A stretch of 64,000 bases of DNA from Dugong dugon (Eukaryota > Chordata > Mammalia > Sirenia > Dugongidae): NCBI GenBank assembly GCA_030035585.1, contig CM057482.1, positions 48,465,501 through 48,529,500 of the forward strand, in the 5' to 3' direction. The notes beneath the pieces were generated by a model that saw nothing but the letters and a program-made list of their open reading frames with translations, was not told the DNA's origin and made no database searches. Of the stretch, positions 21,346-33,449 are shown one piece after another (within the stretch, counting starts at the first letter, position 1; each line of letters opens with the position of its first letter). A program made the translations under genes and the position numbers.

Positions 21346-22539
21346 TCTATCTATAACATACTTGTAACCCTCCTGTGACTTTATCTCCAATTTTGTTTCT
21401 TCCTGGCCCCAACAACAGTGCCTTAGCCAACAACAGCTGATTCTACCAGGTTCATTGCCTTCCTTCCCTCATTTGTTAATTTTCAAATGCCAGAAAGTCT
21501 TAGCAGCTCCATAAAGGTGATTAAATAATGGAATTAAAACCTTTTAAAAAACTTTGCTGTCGCCACCCCTAGACCTCTTAAAAATGTGAAAGGATACCAT
21601 CCTGATTGTTAAGAATAGTCTAGAAGCCCAGTCGCCTTTAGAGAAGGGGTTGACCCAGACAATCAAAGCCTCCTCCCCACTGCCCCCCCACCCAATTCAT
21701 CCTACCCAGCTCTAACTGTTCCACAGTCCCTCCATACTTTGCCACATAGCTTACACTATTTGCCCTGACAATTGGTATTGTTGATTAGGGAATGAGGTAT
21801 TTTACATATGGGTTGGTTTACTTTCACATATTGATAATAAGTTCTTAGCTTCCTCGTATTACCTTAAAATGGCTTGCATAGTGTTTGAATACTGATATAT
21901 GCTTTAAAAGGTAGATGATTATCAACTCTATTTCAGGAGTGGGAGTGATCTCAATTAATCTTTTCAACTATATAGGAAATGCTATTCAGCTTACCTTAAG
22001 ACGACTGATACATCTACTTCATCTCTAGCTTACGTGTTACAGAGCATTCTTCCTGTCAACTAAACATAAGCTAAATATGCCTAGTGATGATCTTTCAATA
22101 AGAAAGGTGATTAATATATAAAGCCTACAGTATCTTTAACATCCACCTACCAAACTCTAATACAATGAAGGCATATCAATTTGCCTTTGAACCCAGCTTC
22201 TTCCCCACAACCACAAGACTCCTTTTCACACCAAACAGCAAAACCGTTTCAGAGATGCACATGTAGAATGTTTTGTTTTGCTAGCAAAATATTTACAAAC
22301 CCAAAGCAAGTAAACACTGCAATTTTAGGCAAACTTTGATTTGTTCTATCAAGACAGTCTTCCCTAAAGTAAAAGTTAAAATAGGAATTCCTTTTAAGAC
22401 TACAGAGTTACTAAATCGTATTCAAGAAATTTGTTTATATAGGTTAAAATGTAGGCAGAGTTCTTAGGGAATGAGTTCTGAATGGCTAAGTTTTTCAGAT
22501 ACTTGAGGGTGCCCCCCAAGCCCCCTTACCATTTCACTA
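21346..22539. other. Intronic sequence, nothing recognised
   Basis: AT-rich without a gene or clear repeat. Confidence 0.5.
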
Positions 22540-22740
22540 GTGAAGTGCTTTATTAGATGCATCACCTCAACTAATCCTTGAAACAATCCTACAAGGTAGG
22601 CAATTTCTATCCTTACCTCATTTTTAAGGAAACAAAAGTTCCAAGAGTTAGGTGACTTGCTGCCCAAGATCACATAGCTAATGAAGAGTGAAGCTCAGCA
22701 AAGAACTGAGGCTCAAGCCCAGGCCTTCTTGCATCCAAAC
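22540..22740 (-). mobile_element. MIR SINE, antisense
   Basis: GCATCACCTCAACTAATCCT, AACAATCCTACAAGGTAGGC, GACTTGCTGCCCAAGATCAC and AACTGAGGCTCAAGCCCAGG follow the antisense MIR order. Confidence 0.75.
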
Positions 22741-22779
22741 AAACGCCCAACCCACTTCCTTGTTTCCCTTCAACATTTC

Positions 22780-23015
22780 TACCACTTGGCCTCATCGCTC
22801 CTGACTCACCGTCTTGCTCACTGCACTCCAGTCACAGCAGGCACCTCACTGTTCCTTAACACACACCCTACTTTACTGTCTATCTTTCTGCACCCCATCC
22901 CAGCCCCATTAGACTATAAGAGAGCAGGGCCTTTGCTTTCTTCACTACTGTGTCCCCAACCAAAACAGTGTCTGGCTAACAGCAGATGTTCAAAATTTAT
23001 TTGAAAAATGAATGA
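22780..23015 (-). mobile_element. L2 LINE 3' relic, antisense
   Basis: CTCACTGCACTCCAGTCACA, CATTAGACTATAAGAGAGCA, ACAGTGTCTGGCTAACAGCA and GAAAAATGAATGAAT are the antisense L2 3' end. The 107-codon frame at 22681-23004 spans this and the adjacent MIR, so it is not a gene. Confidence 0.7.
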
Positions 23016-24419
23016 ATATTGTAACCAATTTGTTGGCAGCCTTTCTAATTTTTAAGGTATAATACCTTCGTCTTAAACAGAGTGTGAAAGGATAACCAGA
23101 GTAATTTATCTCATCATAAACAGAAAAATGTAAGCTGTGAAGCTAAGGCCCCATAAAGGATCATCTTAGTTGACATCAATGAAGATGGCAGAATAAGGGC
23201 TCAAAAATCTCTCCTCCATAACAGCAAGGTGAAAACACTGGCAAAAGTTGCTGGAATCAACCTTTTCAGGACTCCGGATATTAGCCAAAGGCATTCAGCA
23301 ATTCAGCATAGATGGATTCAGTAACTACTGTCTTTTTAATAGCTAATGCCATCATATGGTTCAGAATTCAAAAGGGCTCCCCTTGAGTCAGCCACCATGG
23401 TGTGTCCTTCCAGTGGTATCATGTACATATACAGCAAGTAAGCGTATATATCTTCCTCCTTTTACAAAAATGGCAGCATATTATACATACTATCTGCATC
23501 TTGCTGTTTTTCACTTAAATTTCTTGGAAATTTTTCCATCTGTTATATAGAGAGCTTTGCTTTTCTTATGGACATTCAGGCCACGTCCAGTTCTTTTCAC
23601 CAGTGTTTCTCATCGGTCACGTAACCCAGTGCTTCCTGACCTTCTTCCCATCATGGCACTGATACACACTGAGGGACTGCCCAAGGGCCCCTGCTACCCC
23701 TTCCCTCCATTCCCCCTACCTGAAGGGACTGTTATCTTGGCACACTTGGAAACTGAGACACACCAATATACCAAGACACATCAGTTGTGAAGCTCTGAGT
23801 TAACCAGTTAAGTATCTGTTAAGGAATCGTTCATGGGCCCAGCACTGCTCTGTGGGAAAAACGTAGATCAAACATGAATGGCCTTTTCCTTTTTTTTCTT
23901 CCCTGAAGGACTTTAGCTGAGGATACAACAGACGTATGTTCATGAAACAGCTGGACAGCAATTAAAAGTGCAGAACCTTGATACTGATCTTAAATATAAA
24001 AATGTACAGGGATGAGTGAGATCAATGATGTTTTTTATGGGAAAGCATTTCATCAAGGGAAATTGAGATTTAGAGCAAAAGATATAAAAAGAGAAGGTCT
24101 TCCTTATTAGTCTGACTGACTTATAAAGGAATGTTGAACATCCTTACATCAGAAGCCCGGGATTTTTTTTTTAATTTAATAATAGAAGAAATATTTCTTA
24201 ACTGCTGGTTAACATGAGGCTGATTTCTACAGTGGTAGCTTACTCACTCCTTCAGACTGCCTGTTAACCCTACCTAGCTGAGAGCCAGGCAGGCCCCTAA
24301 GAGGCTAGAACAGATGTTCCAAAGACTGAGCACTCGTGTTATGTGTTACTTCAAGGCAGAGTTATTCTTTCATTCAGCAAGTGTAATGGTTCAATTTCCA
24401 AACACCTACTATTGTGAGA
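23016..24419. other. Intronic sequence, possible old L1-type relic at 23.35-23.6 kb
   Basis: The part around 23490-23580 (CTTGCTGTTTTTCACTTAAATT) resembles an ancient LINE block. The rest is unassigned; no gene. Confidence 0.4.
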
Positions 24420-24508
24420 ATGGTACAGGACCATGTAACGTTTTGTCTGTTATACACAGAGTTGCTATGAGTCAGAAACAACTCGATGGCACCTAACAAT
24501 GACAACAA
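24420..24508 (+). mobile_element. AfroSINE/RTE 3' tail, partial
   Basis: GGTACAGGACCATGTAACGT, TTGTCTGTTATACACAGAGT and CGATGGCACCTAACAATGAC match the common 3' tail of the longer SINE type and the RTE LINE. Confidence 0.75.
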
Positions 24509-24566
24509 TAGATTTGAAACGGCATATCAGTCAGTCACCTCCAAAAACAGGCTACCATATAAGGAT

Positions 24567-24730
24567 TTGTGTCCTGGTGACACAGTGGTTAAGAGTTACG
24601 GCTGCTAACCAATAGGTCAGCACTTCAAATGCACCAGCTGCTCCTTGGAAACCCTACAGGGCAGTTCTACTCTCTCCTATAGGGTGGGTCACTATGAGTC
24701 GGAAACAACCTGAAGGCAATGGGTTTATAT
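24567..24730 (+). mobile_element. AfroSINE
   Basis: GTCCTGGTGACACAGTGGTT, GGTCAGCACTTCAAATGCAC and CACTATGAGTCGGAAACAAC, full-length sense. Confidence 0.92.
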
Positions 24731-24882
24731 AAAGACTATACAGCGGTGAGTGGTAAGGGGGTGAGGGGAAAGTAAAAAATTAGAGAAAGTGAGTCCATGA
24801 ATACTACAGCAGGCTAATTTTATCCCATTATGGTTGGAGAACATACTTTGTATGGTTTCAGTTCTTTTAAGTTTTCTGGGAC

Positions 24883-24983
24883 TTTTTTTAAAATTGTGCT
24901 TTAAAAAGGTGTAAGTTTACAGCTCAAGTTAGTTTCTCATACAAAAATTTATACATACATTGTTATATGACCCTAATTGCTCC
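24883..24983 (-). mobile_element. L1 3' end, antisense, abutting a sense L1
   Basis: TTTTTTTAAAATTGTGCTTT and CAAGTTAGTTTCTCATACAA are the reverse complement of the L1 terminus seen at 29800-29865. It joins directly to the next element in the opposite orientation. Confidence 0.7.
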
Positions 24984-26060
24984 ACACAATAGAATACTAT
25001 GCAACGATAAAGAACAACGATGAAGCCGTGAAACATAACATGGAGGAATCTGGAGTGCATTATGCTGAGTGAATTTAGTCAGTCACAGAAGGACAAATAT
25101 TGTATAAGACCACTATTATAAGAACTCAAGAAAAGGTTTAAACACAGAAGAAAACATTCTTTGATGGTTAAGAGGGTGGGGAGGGAGGGTAAGGGTTATT
25201 TACTAACTAGATAGTAGATAAGAATTATCTTAGGTGAAGGAAAGGACAGCACACAATACAGGGGAAGTCAGCACAACTGGACTAAACCAAAGGTAAGAAG
25301 TTTCCTGAACACATTCAAATACTTTGAGGGACAGAGTAGCACGGGTAAGGGTCTGGGGACCATGCTTTCAGGGGACATCTAGGTCAACTGGCATAACAAA
25401 GCTTATTAAGAAAATGTTCTGCATCCTACTTTGGTGAGTGGCGTCTGGGGTCTTAAAAGCTTGCAAGTGGCCATCTAAGATGCATCAACTGGTCCCAATC
25501 ACCCAGAGTAAAGAAGAATGAAGAACACCAAAGACACAAGGAAAGTAGTAGCCCAAGAGACAGAAAGGGCCACATAAACCAGAGACTTCATCAGCCTGAG
25601 ACCAGAAGAGCTAGATGGTGCCTGGCTACCACCACTGACCGCCCTGACAGGGAACACAACAGAGTCCTGGATGGAGCAGGAAAAAAGTGGGGTAAAGAAC
25701 TCAAATTCTAGTAAGAAGACCAGACGTAATGAACCCCAGAAAGCACGGCCCCTGGATTCTCCATCAGCCCAGAACTAAAACAATTTCTGAGGCCAACTCT
25801 TCAGACAGGGATTGGATGGGACTGTGGGACATAAAGTGATACTTGTGAGGAATGTGCCTCTTAGCTCAAGCAGATACAAGAGACTAAACAGGCAGCTTCT
25901 GTCCGAAGGTGAGATGGGAAGGCAGAGAGGGTTAGGAGCTGGTTGAACGGACATGGGGAATCAGGGGTGGAAAGGAGGAGTGTGCTGTCACAGTATGGGG
26001 AGAGCAATCAGAGTCACGTAACAATGTATATAGAAATTTCTGTATGGGAAAAAAAAATTT
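24984..26060 (+). mobile_element. L1 3' UTR, young elephant-type
   Basis: Starts within the AATAGAATACTATGCAACGA block just past ORF2. It continues through GGGGTCTTAAAAGCTTGCAA, AGAGCTAGATGGTGCCTGGC and GGTTAGGAGCTGGTTGAACG to an A-rich tail. Strongly 5'-truncated; homologous to 1-297, 27038-28096 and 28640-29876. Confidence 0.88.
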
Positions 26061-26084
26061 TTTAAAGAGGTGAAAAAAATAAAA

Positions 26085-27022
26085 TAAAATAGTCCCTAAA
26101 AAGATAAAATACTTAGGAATAAATCTAATCAGGGACATGAAAGATCTGCACAAAGAAAACTACAAAACACTACTGCAAGAAACCAAAAGAGACCCACATA
26201 AATGGAAAAACACATCATGCTCATGGATAAGAGGATCCAATATTGTGAAAATGTCAATTCTATTCAAAGAGATCTACAGATACAATGCAATCCTGATCCA
26301 AATACCAACAACGTTTTTTAATGAGACAGAAAAACTGATCACCAACTGTATACGGAAAGGAAAGAGGCCCGGGATAAGCAAACCATCACTGAAGACAAAG
26401 AACAAAGTAGGAGGCCTCCCACCACCTGATCTCAGAACCTACTATACAGCCATGGTAGTCAAAAGAGCCTGAGACTGGTACAATGACAGACACATAAACC
26501 AACGGAACAGAACTGAAAACCCAGATGTAAATCCATCCACCTATGATCAGTTGATCTTTGACAAAAGATCAAAGTCGACTGCATGAGGAAAAGACAGTCT
26601 TTTTAACAAACAGTGCTGGCAAAACTGGATGTAAAAAAAAGAAACAAATACCTAGCACCATATGTAAAAACTAACTCAAAATGGATCAAATACCTAAATA
26701 TAAAACCTAAAGTGATAAAGATCATGGAAGAAAAAAACAGGGACAACACGAGGGGCTCTAATAAAACCCGTTGCCCCTCAGGTGATTCTGACTCATAGCA
26801 ACCCTATAGGACACAGTAGAACTGCCCCATAGGGTTTCCAAGGAGCAGCGAGTGGATTCGAACTGCTGACCTTTTATGGTTAGCAGCTGAACACTTAACT
26901 ACTGTGCCACTAGGGCTCCACAGACCCTAATACATTGCATAAACACAATACAAACTTACAATGCACAAACCATAACTCACAATTTTTAGGGAGCTCCTAA
27001 AAATTAAACACTTATGCTTATC
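26085..27022 (+). mobile_element. L1 ORF2 segment (host of nested insertions), 5' part
   Basis: Encodes ORF2-type residues in a partly open frame: MKDLHKENYKTLLQETKRDP and later GGLPPPDLRTYYTAMVVKRA, upstream of the ORF2 C-terminus. Interrupted by stops and by an AfroSINE at 26765. The element resumes at 28112. It lacks the endonuclease and reverse-transcriptase core, so it is a dead, 5'-truncated copy. Confidence 0.88.
26765..26920 (-). mobile_element. AfroSINE in L1 ORF2, antisense
   Basis: CCCGTTGCCCCTCAGGTGAT, AACTGCCCCATAGGGTTTCC and TGTGCCACTAGGGCTCC. Inserted in the L1 ORF2 region before the nested L1. Confidence 0.92.
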
Positions 27023-27037
27023 AAAAGACCTCACCAA

Positions 27038-28096
27038 CAAGGGAAACTAACACAACCTGCACAAGGAAAGGTCATGGAGGCCCCATGGACACATCCAAAC
27101 TCCCCGAGGGACTGAGCTGTTGGACGGAGGGCTCTGGGGACCATGGTCTCGGGGAACACCTAGCTCAATTGGCATGACACTACTTATAAAGATAATGCTC
27201 TACATTCTACCTTGGTGAGTAGTGTCTGGGGTCTTAAAAGCCTGTGAGTGGCCATCTAAGATACTACACTGGTCTCATCCCTTTGGGAGCAAGGGAGAAT
27301 GAAGAGAACAGGATACAACGAAAAGATTAGTCCAAAGGACTAATTGTCCACAGCTACCAAGACCTCCACCGGACTGAGTCCAGTACAGCTAGATGGTGCC
27401 CGGCTACCACCGCTAACTGCTCTGACCAGGATCACAACAGAGGGTTCTGGACAAAGCTGGAGAAGGATGTAGAGCATAATTCTAACTCAAAAAAAAAAAG
27501 ACCAGATTTACTGGCCTAAAGGAGACTGGAGAAACCTCAAGAGTATGGCCCCCAGGCACCCTTTCAGCTCAGAGGTGAAGTTACCTTCGAGGTTCACTGT
27601 TCAGCCTGGGAGTAGACAGCCCAGTAAAACTAAATGAGACTAACGAGGTACAGGAGTCCAGTGACAAGGGCCAGAAGGCAGAGGGGGAGTAGGAAGCTGA
27701 TGATAGGGAACACAAGTTGAGTAAGGATACTGTTGATGTGTTGTGAGATTGTTAACCACTGTTACAGGGCAACATTTGTAGTAACTGTTAAATGGGAGGC
27801 TATTTTGTCCTGTAAGCCTTCATCTTGGGTGAGAATGGCAGCACAATTGGAAGAGCATAGTCAATGTCACTTAAATGTGTACGTAAAAAGTTTTGAAATG
27901 GTGTATCTTTGGCTATGTGTATTTTCAGCAAAAAAAAAAAAAAAAAAAAGCTGAGAATTCAGAGGGTTAAAATGTTGTGGGGTTGTTAACCAAAGTCATA
28001 AAACAGCATGTGTACTACTGTTACATGAGAAACTGTTTGTTCTGTAAGCCTTCACCTGAAGTAGAATAAAATATTAAAAAAAGAAAAGAAAAAAAA
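27038..28096 (+). mobile_element. L1 3' UTR nested in an older L1
   Basis: Begins with CAAGGGAAACTAACACAACC and includes GGACCATGGTCTCGGGGAAC and GATGGTGCCCGGCTACCACC. It carries two A-runs, at 27931-27949 and 28075-28100. A perfect 15 bp duplication AAAAGACCTCACCAA flanks it (27023-27037, 28097-28111), so this is a separate insertion. Confidence 0.93.
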
Positions 28097-28111
28097 AAAA
28101 GACCTCACCAA

Positions 28112-29876
28112 AAGAGCAAAAAGAGAACCTACAGACTGGGGAAAAAAATTTGGCTATGACATATCCGACAAGGGTCTAATCTCTAAAATCTATAAAATAC
28201 TTCACACCTCAAGAACAGAAAGACAAATAATCCAATCAAAAAATGGGCAAAGGATATGAACAGACATTTCACCAAAGAAGACATTCAGGTGGCTAACAGA
28301 CACGTGAGGAAATGCTTGCGATCATTAACCATTAGAGAAATGCAAATCAAAACTACAACGAGATACCATCTCACCCTGATACTACCAGCACTGATCAAAA
28401 ACCAAACAAACAAACAGAAAATAACAAATGTTGGAGAGGTTGCAGGGCATTTGGAGCTCTTATGCCACTGCTGGTGGGAACGTAAAATGGCACAACCACT
28501 ATGGAAAACGATATGGTGCCTCCTTAAAAAACTAGAAATAGAAATACCATATGATCTAGCAATCCTACTCCTAGGAATATATATCCTAGAGAAGTAAGAG
28601 CCATCACACAAATAGATACATGCATACTTATGTTCATTGTAGCATTATGCACAATAGCAAAAAGATGGAAACAACCTAGGTGCCCATCAACGGACGAATG
28701 GATAAACATATTATGGTACATACACACAATGAAATACTACACAACAATAAAGAACAATGATGAATTCGGGAAACATCTCCCAATATGGATGACTCTGGAG
28801 AGCGTTATATAAAGTAAGTCAATCACAAAAGGACAAATACTGTAAGAGATCACACAATTATAAAAATCAAAGAAAAGATTTACACACAGAAAAAACAATC
28901 TTTGGTGGTTATGAGGGAAAGAGGGGTGAGGGGAGGAAAACACTAATTAGATAGTAGACAAGTGTTAACTTTGGTAAAGGGAAAGACAATACACAATATT
29001 GGGGAAATCAGCACAACCTGACCAAGGCAAAGTCATAGAAGTTTCCGAGACACATCCAAACACCTCTCAGGACAGAGTCACTAGGGCTGAGGGGTGGGGA
29101 CCATGGTCTCAGGAGACATCTAGGTCAACTGGCATAATACAGGTCATAAAGAAAATGTTCCACATCCTACTTTGGTAAGTAGCGTCTGGGGTCTTAAAAG
29201 TTTGCAAGCAGTTATTTAAAATACATCTATTAGTCCCATCCCATTCAGAGCAAATGAGAATGAAGAAAACCAAAGACAGAAGGAAAATATTAGTCCAAAG
29301 GACAAATGGACCACATGAACCACAGCCGCCACCAGCCTGAGCCCAGAAGAACTAGATGGTGCCCAGCTACCACCAATGACTGCTCTGACAAGGGATCACA
29401 ACAGAGGCTTCCAAACAGAGTGGGAGAAAGAATGCAGAACAAAATTCAAATTCACAAAAGATGACCAGACTTACTGGTCTGACAGAGACTGGAGGAACCC
29501 CTGAGACTACAGCCCTCGGGCACCCTGCTAACTCAGAACTGAAGCCACTCCTGAAGTCTACCTTTCAGCCAAAGATTAGACAGGCCTAGAAAACAAACAA
29601 TAACACATATTAGGTACGTGTTTCTTGGTTCAATCAAGTACATGAGACCAAACGGGCAACACCTGTCCAAAAGTAAAGATGAGAAAGCAGGAAGGGACAG
29701 GAAAACTCAATGAATGGACACAGAGAATCCAGAGTGTAAAGGGAAAGGGGGAGAGTGCTGACACATTGTGGGGATTGCAACCAATGTCACAAAACAATTT
29801 TTGTATAAATTTTTGAACGAGAAACTAATTTGCACTATAAACTGTCACCTAAAACACAAATTTAAAAAAAAAAAAA
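28112..29876 (+). mobile_element. L1 ORF2 C-terminus and 3' UTR (host element resumes)
   Basis: The frame from 28256 (MNRHFTKEDIQVANRHVRKC ... REMQIKTTTRYHL ... CHCWWERKMAQPLWKTIW ... LLGIYILEK) is the C-terminal part of L1 ORF2p with a natural end at 28597. The elephant-type 3' UTR follows (AACTAGATGGTGCCCAGCTA) to a tail at about 29863. It continues the element that begins near 26085. Confidence 0.92.
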
Positions 29877-32800
29877 GCATCCATGTTAAACTAACTTACT
29901 TAAGTTGATAATTGTACTGTGATTTTATATGAGAATTTCCCTATACTTAGTCAAAACACATTCAAGGTATTTTAAGATAGGGTCATGATGGATATAATTG
30001 ACTCTTAAAAGGCAGGGAGCGGGGGTAAGGTTCAGGAGCACAAGCAAATGGAATAAAATGCTAACAACAGGTGAATTTGGGTAAAGATTCTTTGTACTAC
30101 TGTTTTCTTTTTGTAACTTTTATAAGTTATCTCCAAATAAAAAGTTGCTTTTTTTTTTTTAAAAAAAAAAAGCCATTTATTAATAAGTAATCACCAATAA
30201 TAATCCAAACAAGCTTAGAAATAAATCTGAATTTTTATTTTGACAGTTGTTTCTCACAAGTCATTTTAATTATATAAATATAATCCCAAAGCATTATTTC
30301 TAATTACCAAAAAAAAAAAAAAAAATTACACCTATGGCTAGGTTTATAATAGAGCTAAATAAGTACCTTCCAAGACTTAAAGCTTAACACAATTGTCTTT
30401 AACACAAAACTCCACTTCAATAACTTCTCATAATGTGAGACTTAATTGAGAAACTAGATTTATAGGAAGGTTAATAAAAGTTCTTCATCCACATAAAAGA
30501 TTAATCTCCCCTGAATGGCGAACACAATAATGAATCCTAATAATGACTTAGGTGAGAAGCACTTAAAAAAATAAATAAAAGGTCTAATAAAATGGTGTTC
30601 TAGTAGATATAATTCTTTAAAATAATAATGATAAAGAACCGCATGCAAAAGGCAAAACTTTAAATTTATAGAAAAATACAGGAGGAAATTTTTGTGACCT
30701 GAGGCAAGGAAGAATTTATTTCCTTAACAAGACACAAAAGGCACAAATTATAAGGGAAAAGAATGATAAATTAGACTACACTTAACATTACAATTTCCAT
30801 AAAATAAAAAAAATACCACAATTAAAGTTAAAAGACAAACCACAGACTGGGAGAAGATATTCTGCATCCAGAATAAAGCACTCCAACAAGACTATAAGAC
30901 AGCATTCCAATAGAAAAATGGGCCAAGGCTATGAACAGGCAACTCACAAAAGAGAAAGACAGGCTCTAAGGTACGCTGGTGGAAAGGCAAGTGGTACAAT
31001 CATCAAGGAGAGCAATCATGCTAGATCTAGTAAAGCTCTGTCACCACAGGCAGTAAAGGAGTGAAAAGAAGCTGGGACCCACCAGAAGTGGACTGCCCCA
31101 CTCCTAGGGAGACCCCCCTCTGTCCGAGAGTACTCGCTGACAAGCTCCCTAGTTGGTGAGATGGGAAGCTAAGCTACCCAAGAGGGAGCGTCCTTGTCAA
31201 CCAGGTCCTTTAGCTAATAAAGTCATTTACTGGGAGCATCAAGTCTACAAGCAGCTCCTAGATTCTAACAGGATGATTCTAGGCACCAGTGCTTAGAATA
31301 TTATAAACCTATGGTGATTACCATGATAATAGAGTAGAACTAGCCAGAAAACCACCTTCCAACCCCTGCAGCCCCAGGACAATACCTTCTAACTACATCT
31401 TGGCACTGATGCTAGGTCAAAGCTCTAGATAAAACTCAAGATACTGGCTCTACTGGCGTCTCTCTAAACAGTGTATATAAGATATAGCACTACAACAACA
31501 CGAAGACATTCTTTTTAAAATTCTTCTCAACAGTAGCCTATCCGCTACTAAACTGCAGCAGAAGGCTAGCGTCTCAAAATCAGGGGCAGAGTAACATGTT
31601 CCAAAATGCACAAAGCATTACATATTTTAAACACAATGAAATATGTTAAAGTTACAACTACTTAATTTAGTATGAGGAAAATGAAGAAATAAGACAGTCA
31701 CAGTCTGCTTTAAACTGCATAAGATCCCCCAAACAGCTTTCCTTGTTGGCATTTTTGCACTATTAAAAAGAAAAGGAAAATAAAAAAGTCTGTGACAACA
31801 AAAAGATCCCCTGGACTAAGTGAGCAATCAAGGGGTGCACAAAGAGATTAAAGGGTTTGCTCAAGTCACACTGCATATACGACTTAAATTTATCTTTGTT
31901 GAATTTATAATTAGAAATGTCAGGAAGACCACTTGAAGCACACCTGAACGTGTCCACTTCGCCAAAAGCTGAAAAGAAGGAGAGTGGTTAGAAGACATTT
32001 AAAAGAAAGTCTCGAGAGAAGGCAAGTACAGGCAGGAACACTTCTTCTCTTGAGTCCTTAGAAAATTAACTCAGGAAAAAAGCTAACCGATTACATCAGA
32101 AGGCATATTTCTTTTTCTTGGACAAAAAGGTCTAACGATTTCCTTTACTTCTCACACTATCAATAGTTTAATATAACACAATGCAATCTAAACACAACAC
32201 AACTTAAATAATTCTTGTCAGTCTGATGGATTTCAGATCCTGCAACTTCAGGCAATAGGTGCACGTCTGCCAGTAAAAACACTGAAAAGTCAAACGCAAA
32301 CTCATATTCTCTAGAACTATTCAGGAGAAAATGTCTACAAGCAGACTCCCTTTAAAACGATTCTTTCCAGTGTCAAAATAATCCAGAAACTGCCTACCAC
32401 CCATTCTGAAAGGGTCAATTTACAGATTACAGTAACTGTCTAAAATGTCAAGGTTTACAATCAACACAAAGCCAAGTCTTCCTACTGGCTTTTACATCAA
32501 TACCCATTTTATAAATTCAAAACATCTAAGTTTCTAATCTGTGGGTCAACGTGACCAGATGAGAAGTCAGGCCTCTGGGAGAATCAGGGAAGCTAACTTT
32601 ATACTCTTGCATCACATCTGTGGAGTAAGCAGAAATCAGATGAGCTTTCTGGATAATCATAAAAATATTGCTGTAACCTTCAGCAAACCATATCTTTACT
32701 TTGGGCCTCAAATGCCACTGTTTGCTAACTAAGGTATTAGGAGAAAGCTTAAAAAAGTATGGAGGGTGCACTCTAAAAGCAGACAGACAAGGCAATAAGG

Positions 32801-32953
32801 GGAATCCAAACAGAAAAACTAAGGCTGGGAATGCAGAATAACTTAGTACCAACTTTAAACCTCCAAAGGGATGTTATGATGAGTTTCCTACGATTGCTTC
32901 AAAGCTTACGAGGAAATGAACAGTTTTCCCACAGTAAAGACTTCCGTTCTTAC
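29877..32953. other. Intronic sequence left of exon 2, mostly unassigned
   Basis: The part 30050-30170 resembles an old L1 3' tail. The part 30840-30965 retains L1 ORF2 phrases (ACTGGGAGAAGATATTCTGC, AAAAATGGGCCAAGGCTATG). The remainder, including the 500 bp next to exon 2, shows no repeat or gene. Confidence 0.55.
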
Positions 32954-33449
32954 CTCGTAAGACCAGACGCACTGCACCCCTGCAAACCTCCGGACACATC
33001 TTCCCACCTCCACATCCTCATGGGTGGTGTACATTTCTCGGAGACACTTCCCAATGTGCGGTACCATTCTCCGGAGGACCTCCCGGCTCATGATGACCCC
33101 GGGGCCCCCCATGCAGAAGTTCTCGCCAGGCTCAAGTGCAAGTTTTCCCATTTCTTCTGTGGTGCCCAGTCCTGTCTGCCCAAGAAAGAGGGGCTCACTG
33201 CTATTCAAACTCCTCAGAAAGTTCTCCAGACGATCTCCTTTGATGTAAACATCATCATCTGCTCTCATAAACCATTCATACTTGTCCAAGTAGTGGTCAT
33301 GCATGTACTTGAGCATCATGAAGGACTTCTTCTGGGGTGGGTAGGAGTCGTCCACACCCTGTAGTGGCACTATTGGAATGGGTATAGATGTGTCTGAACC
33401 CTCACTAGAGAAGAATTCAACTTTCCCAGGAATTGTCTTGGACCACGTT
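32954..33449 (-). CDS. CHSY1: CHSY1 exon 2 (residues 107-272)
   Basis: This exon continues the CHSY1 reading frame: one base completes Arg107, followed by 165 intact codons (TWSKTIPGKVEFF... to ...CVWSYE). It encodes the first part of the N-terminal galactosyltransferase-like domain, usually assigned beta-1,3-glucuronosyltransferase activity. Visible landmarks are the metal/UDP-sugar binding triplet DDD at residues 171-173 within RADDDVYIK, an N-glycosylation sequon NSS at 189-191, and the conserved GGPGVIMSREVLRRM and THEDVEVGRC blocks. The acceptor reads ttattttattctag and is preceded by a branch-point-like CTAAC (33475-33471). The donor is GAG|gtaaga. The exon is 496 bp and ends in phase 0. 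There are no stops or frameshifts, so the gene looks functional. About two thirds of the family's roughly 800 residues must come from an exon beyond the left edge. Confidence 0.97.

Larger units (their letters stand above)
1..32953 (-). other. CHSY1: CHSY1 intron 2 (partial, runs off left edge)
   Basis: It begins with the donor gtaaga after exon 2. No further CHSY1 coding sequence is found to position 1, so this intron is at least 32.9 kb long here and the terminal coding exon lies outside the window. The content is repeats: L1, AfroSINE, MaLR-like LTRs, MER5, L2 and MIR. Confidence 0.85.

Noticed and set aside
28256..28597. A 113-codon protein-coding gene
   Set aside because: It is the C-terminus of L1 ORF2p in a 5'-truncated, dead element.
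32831..33364. A 177-codon plus-strand frame across exon 2
   Set aside because: Shadow of CHSY1 exon 2 on the other strand.
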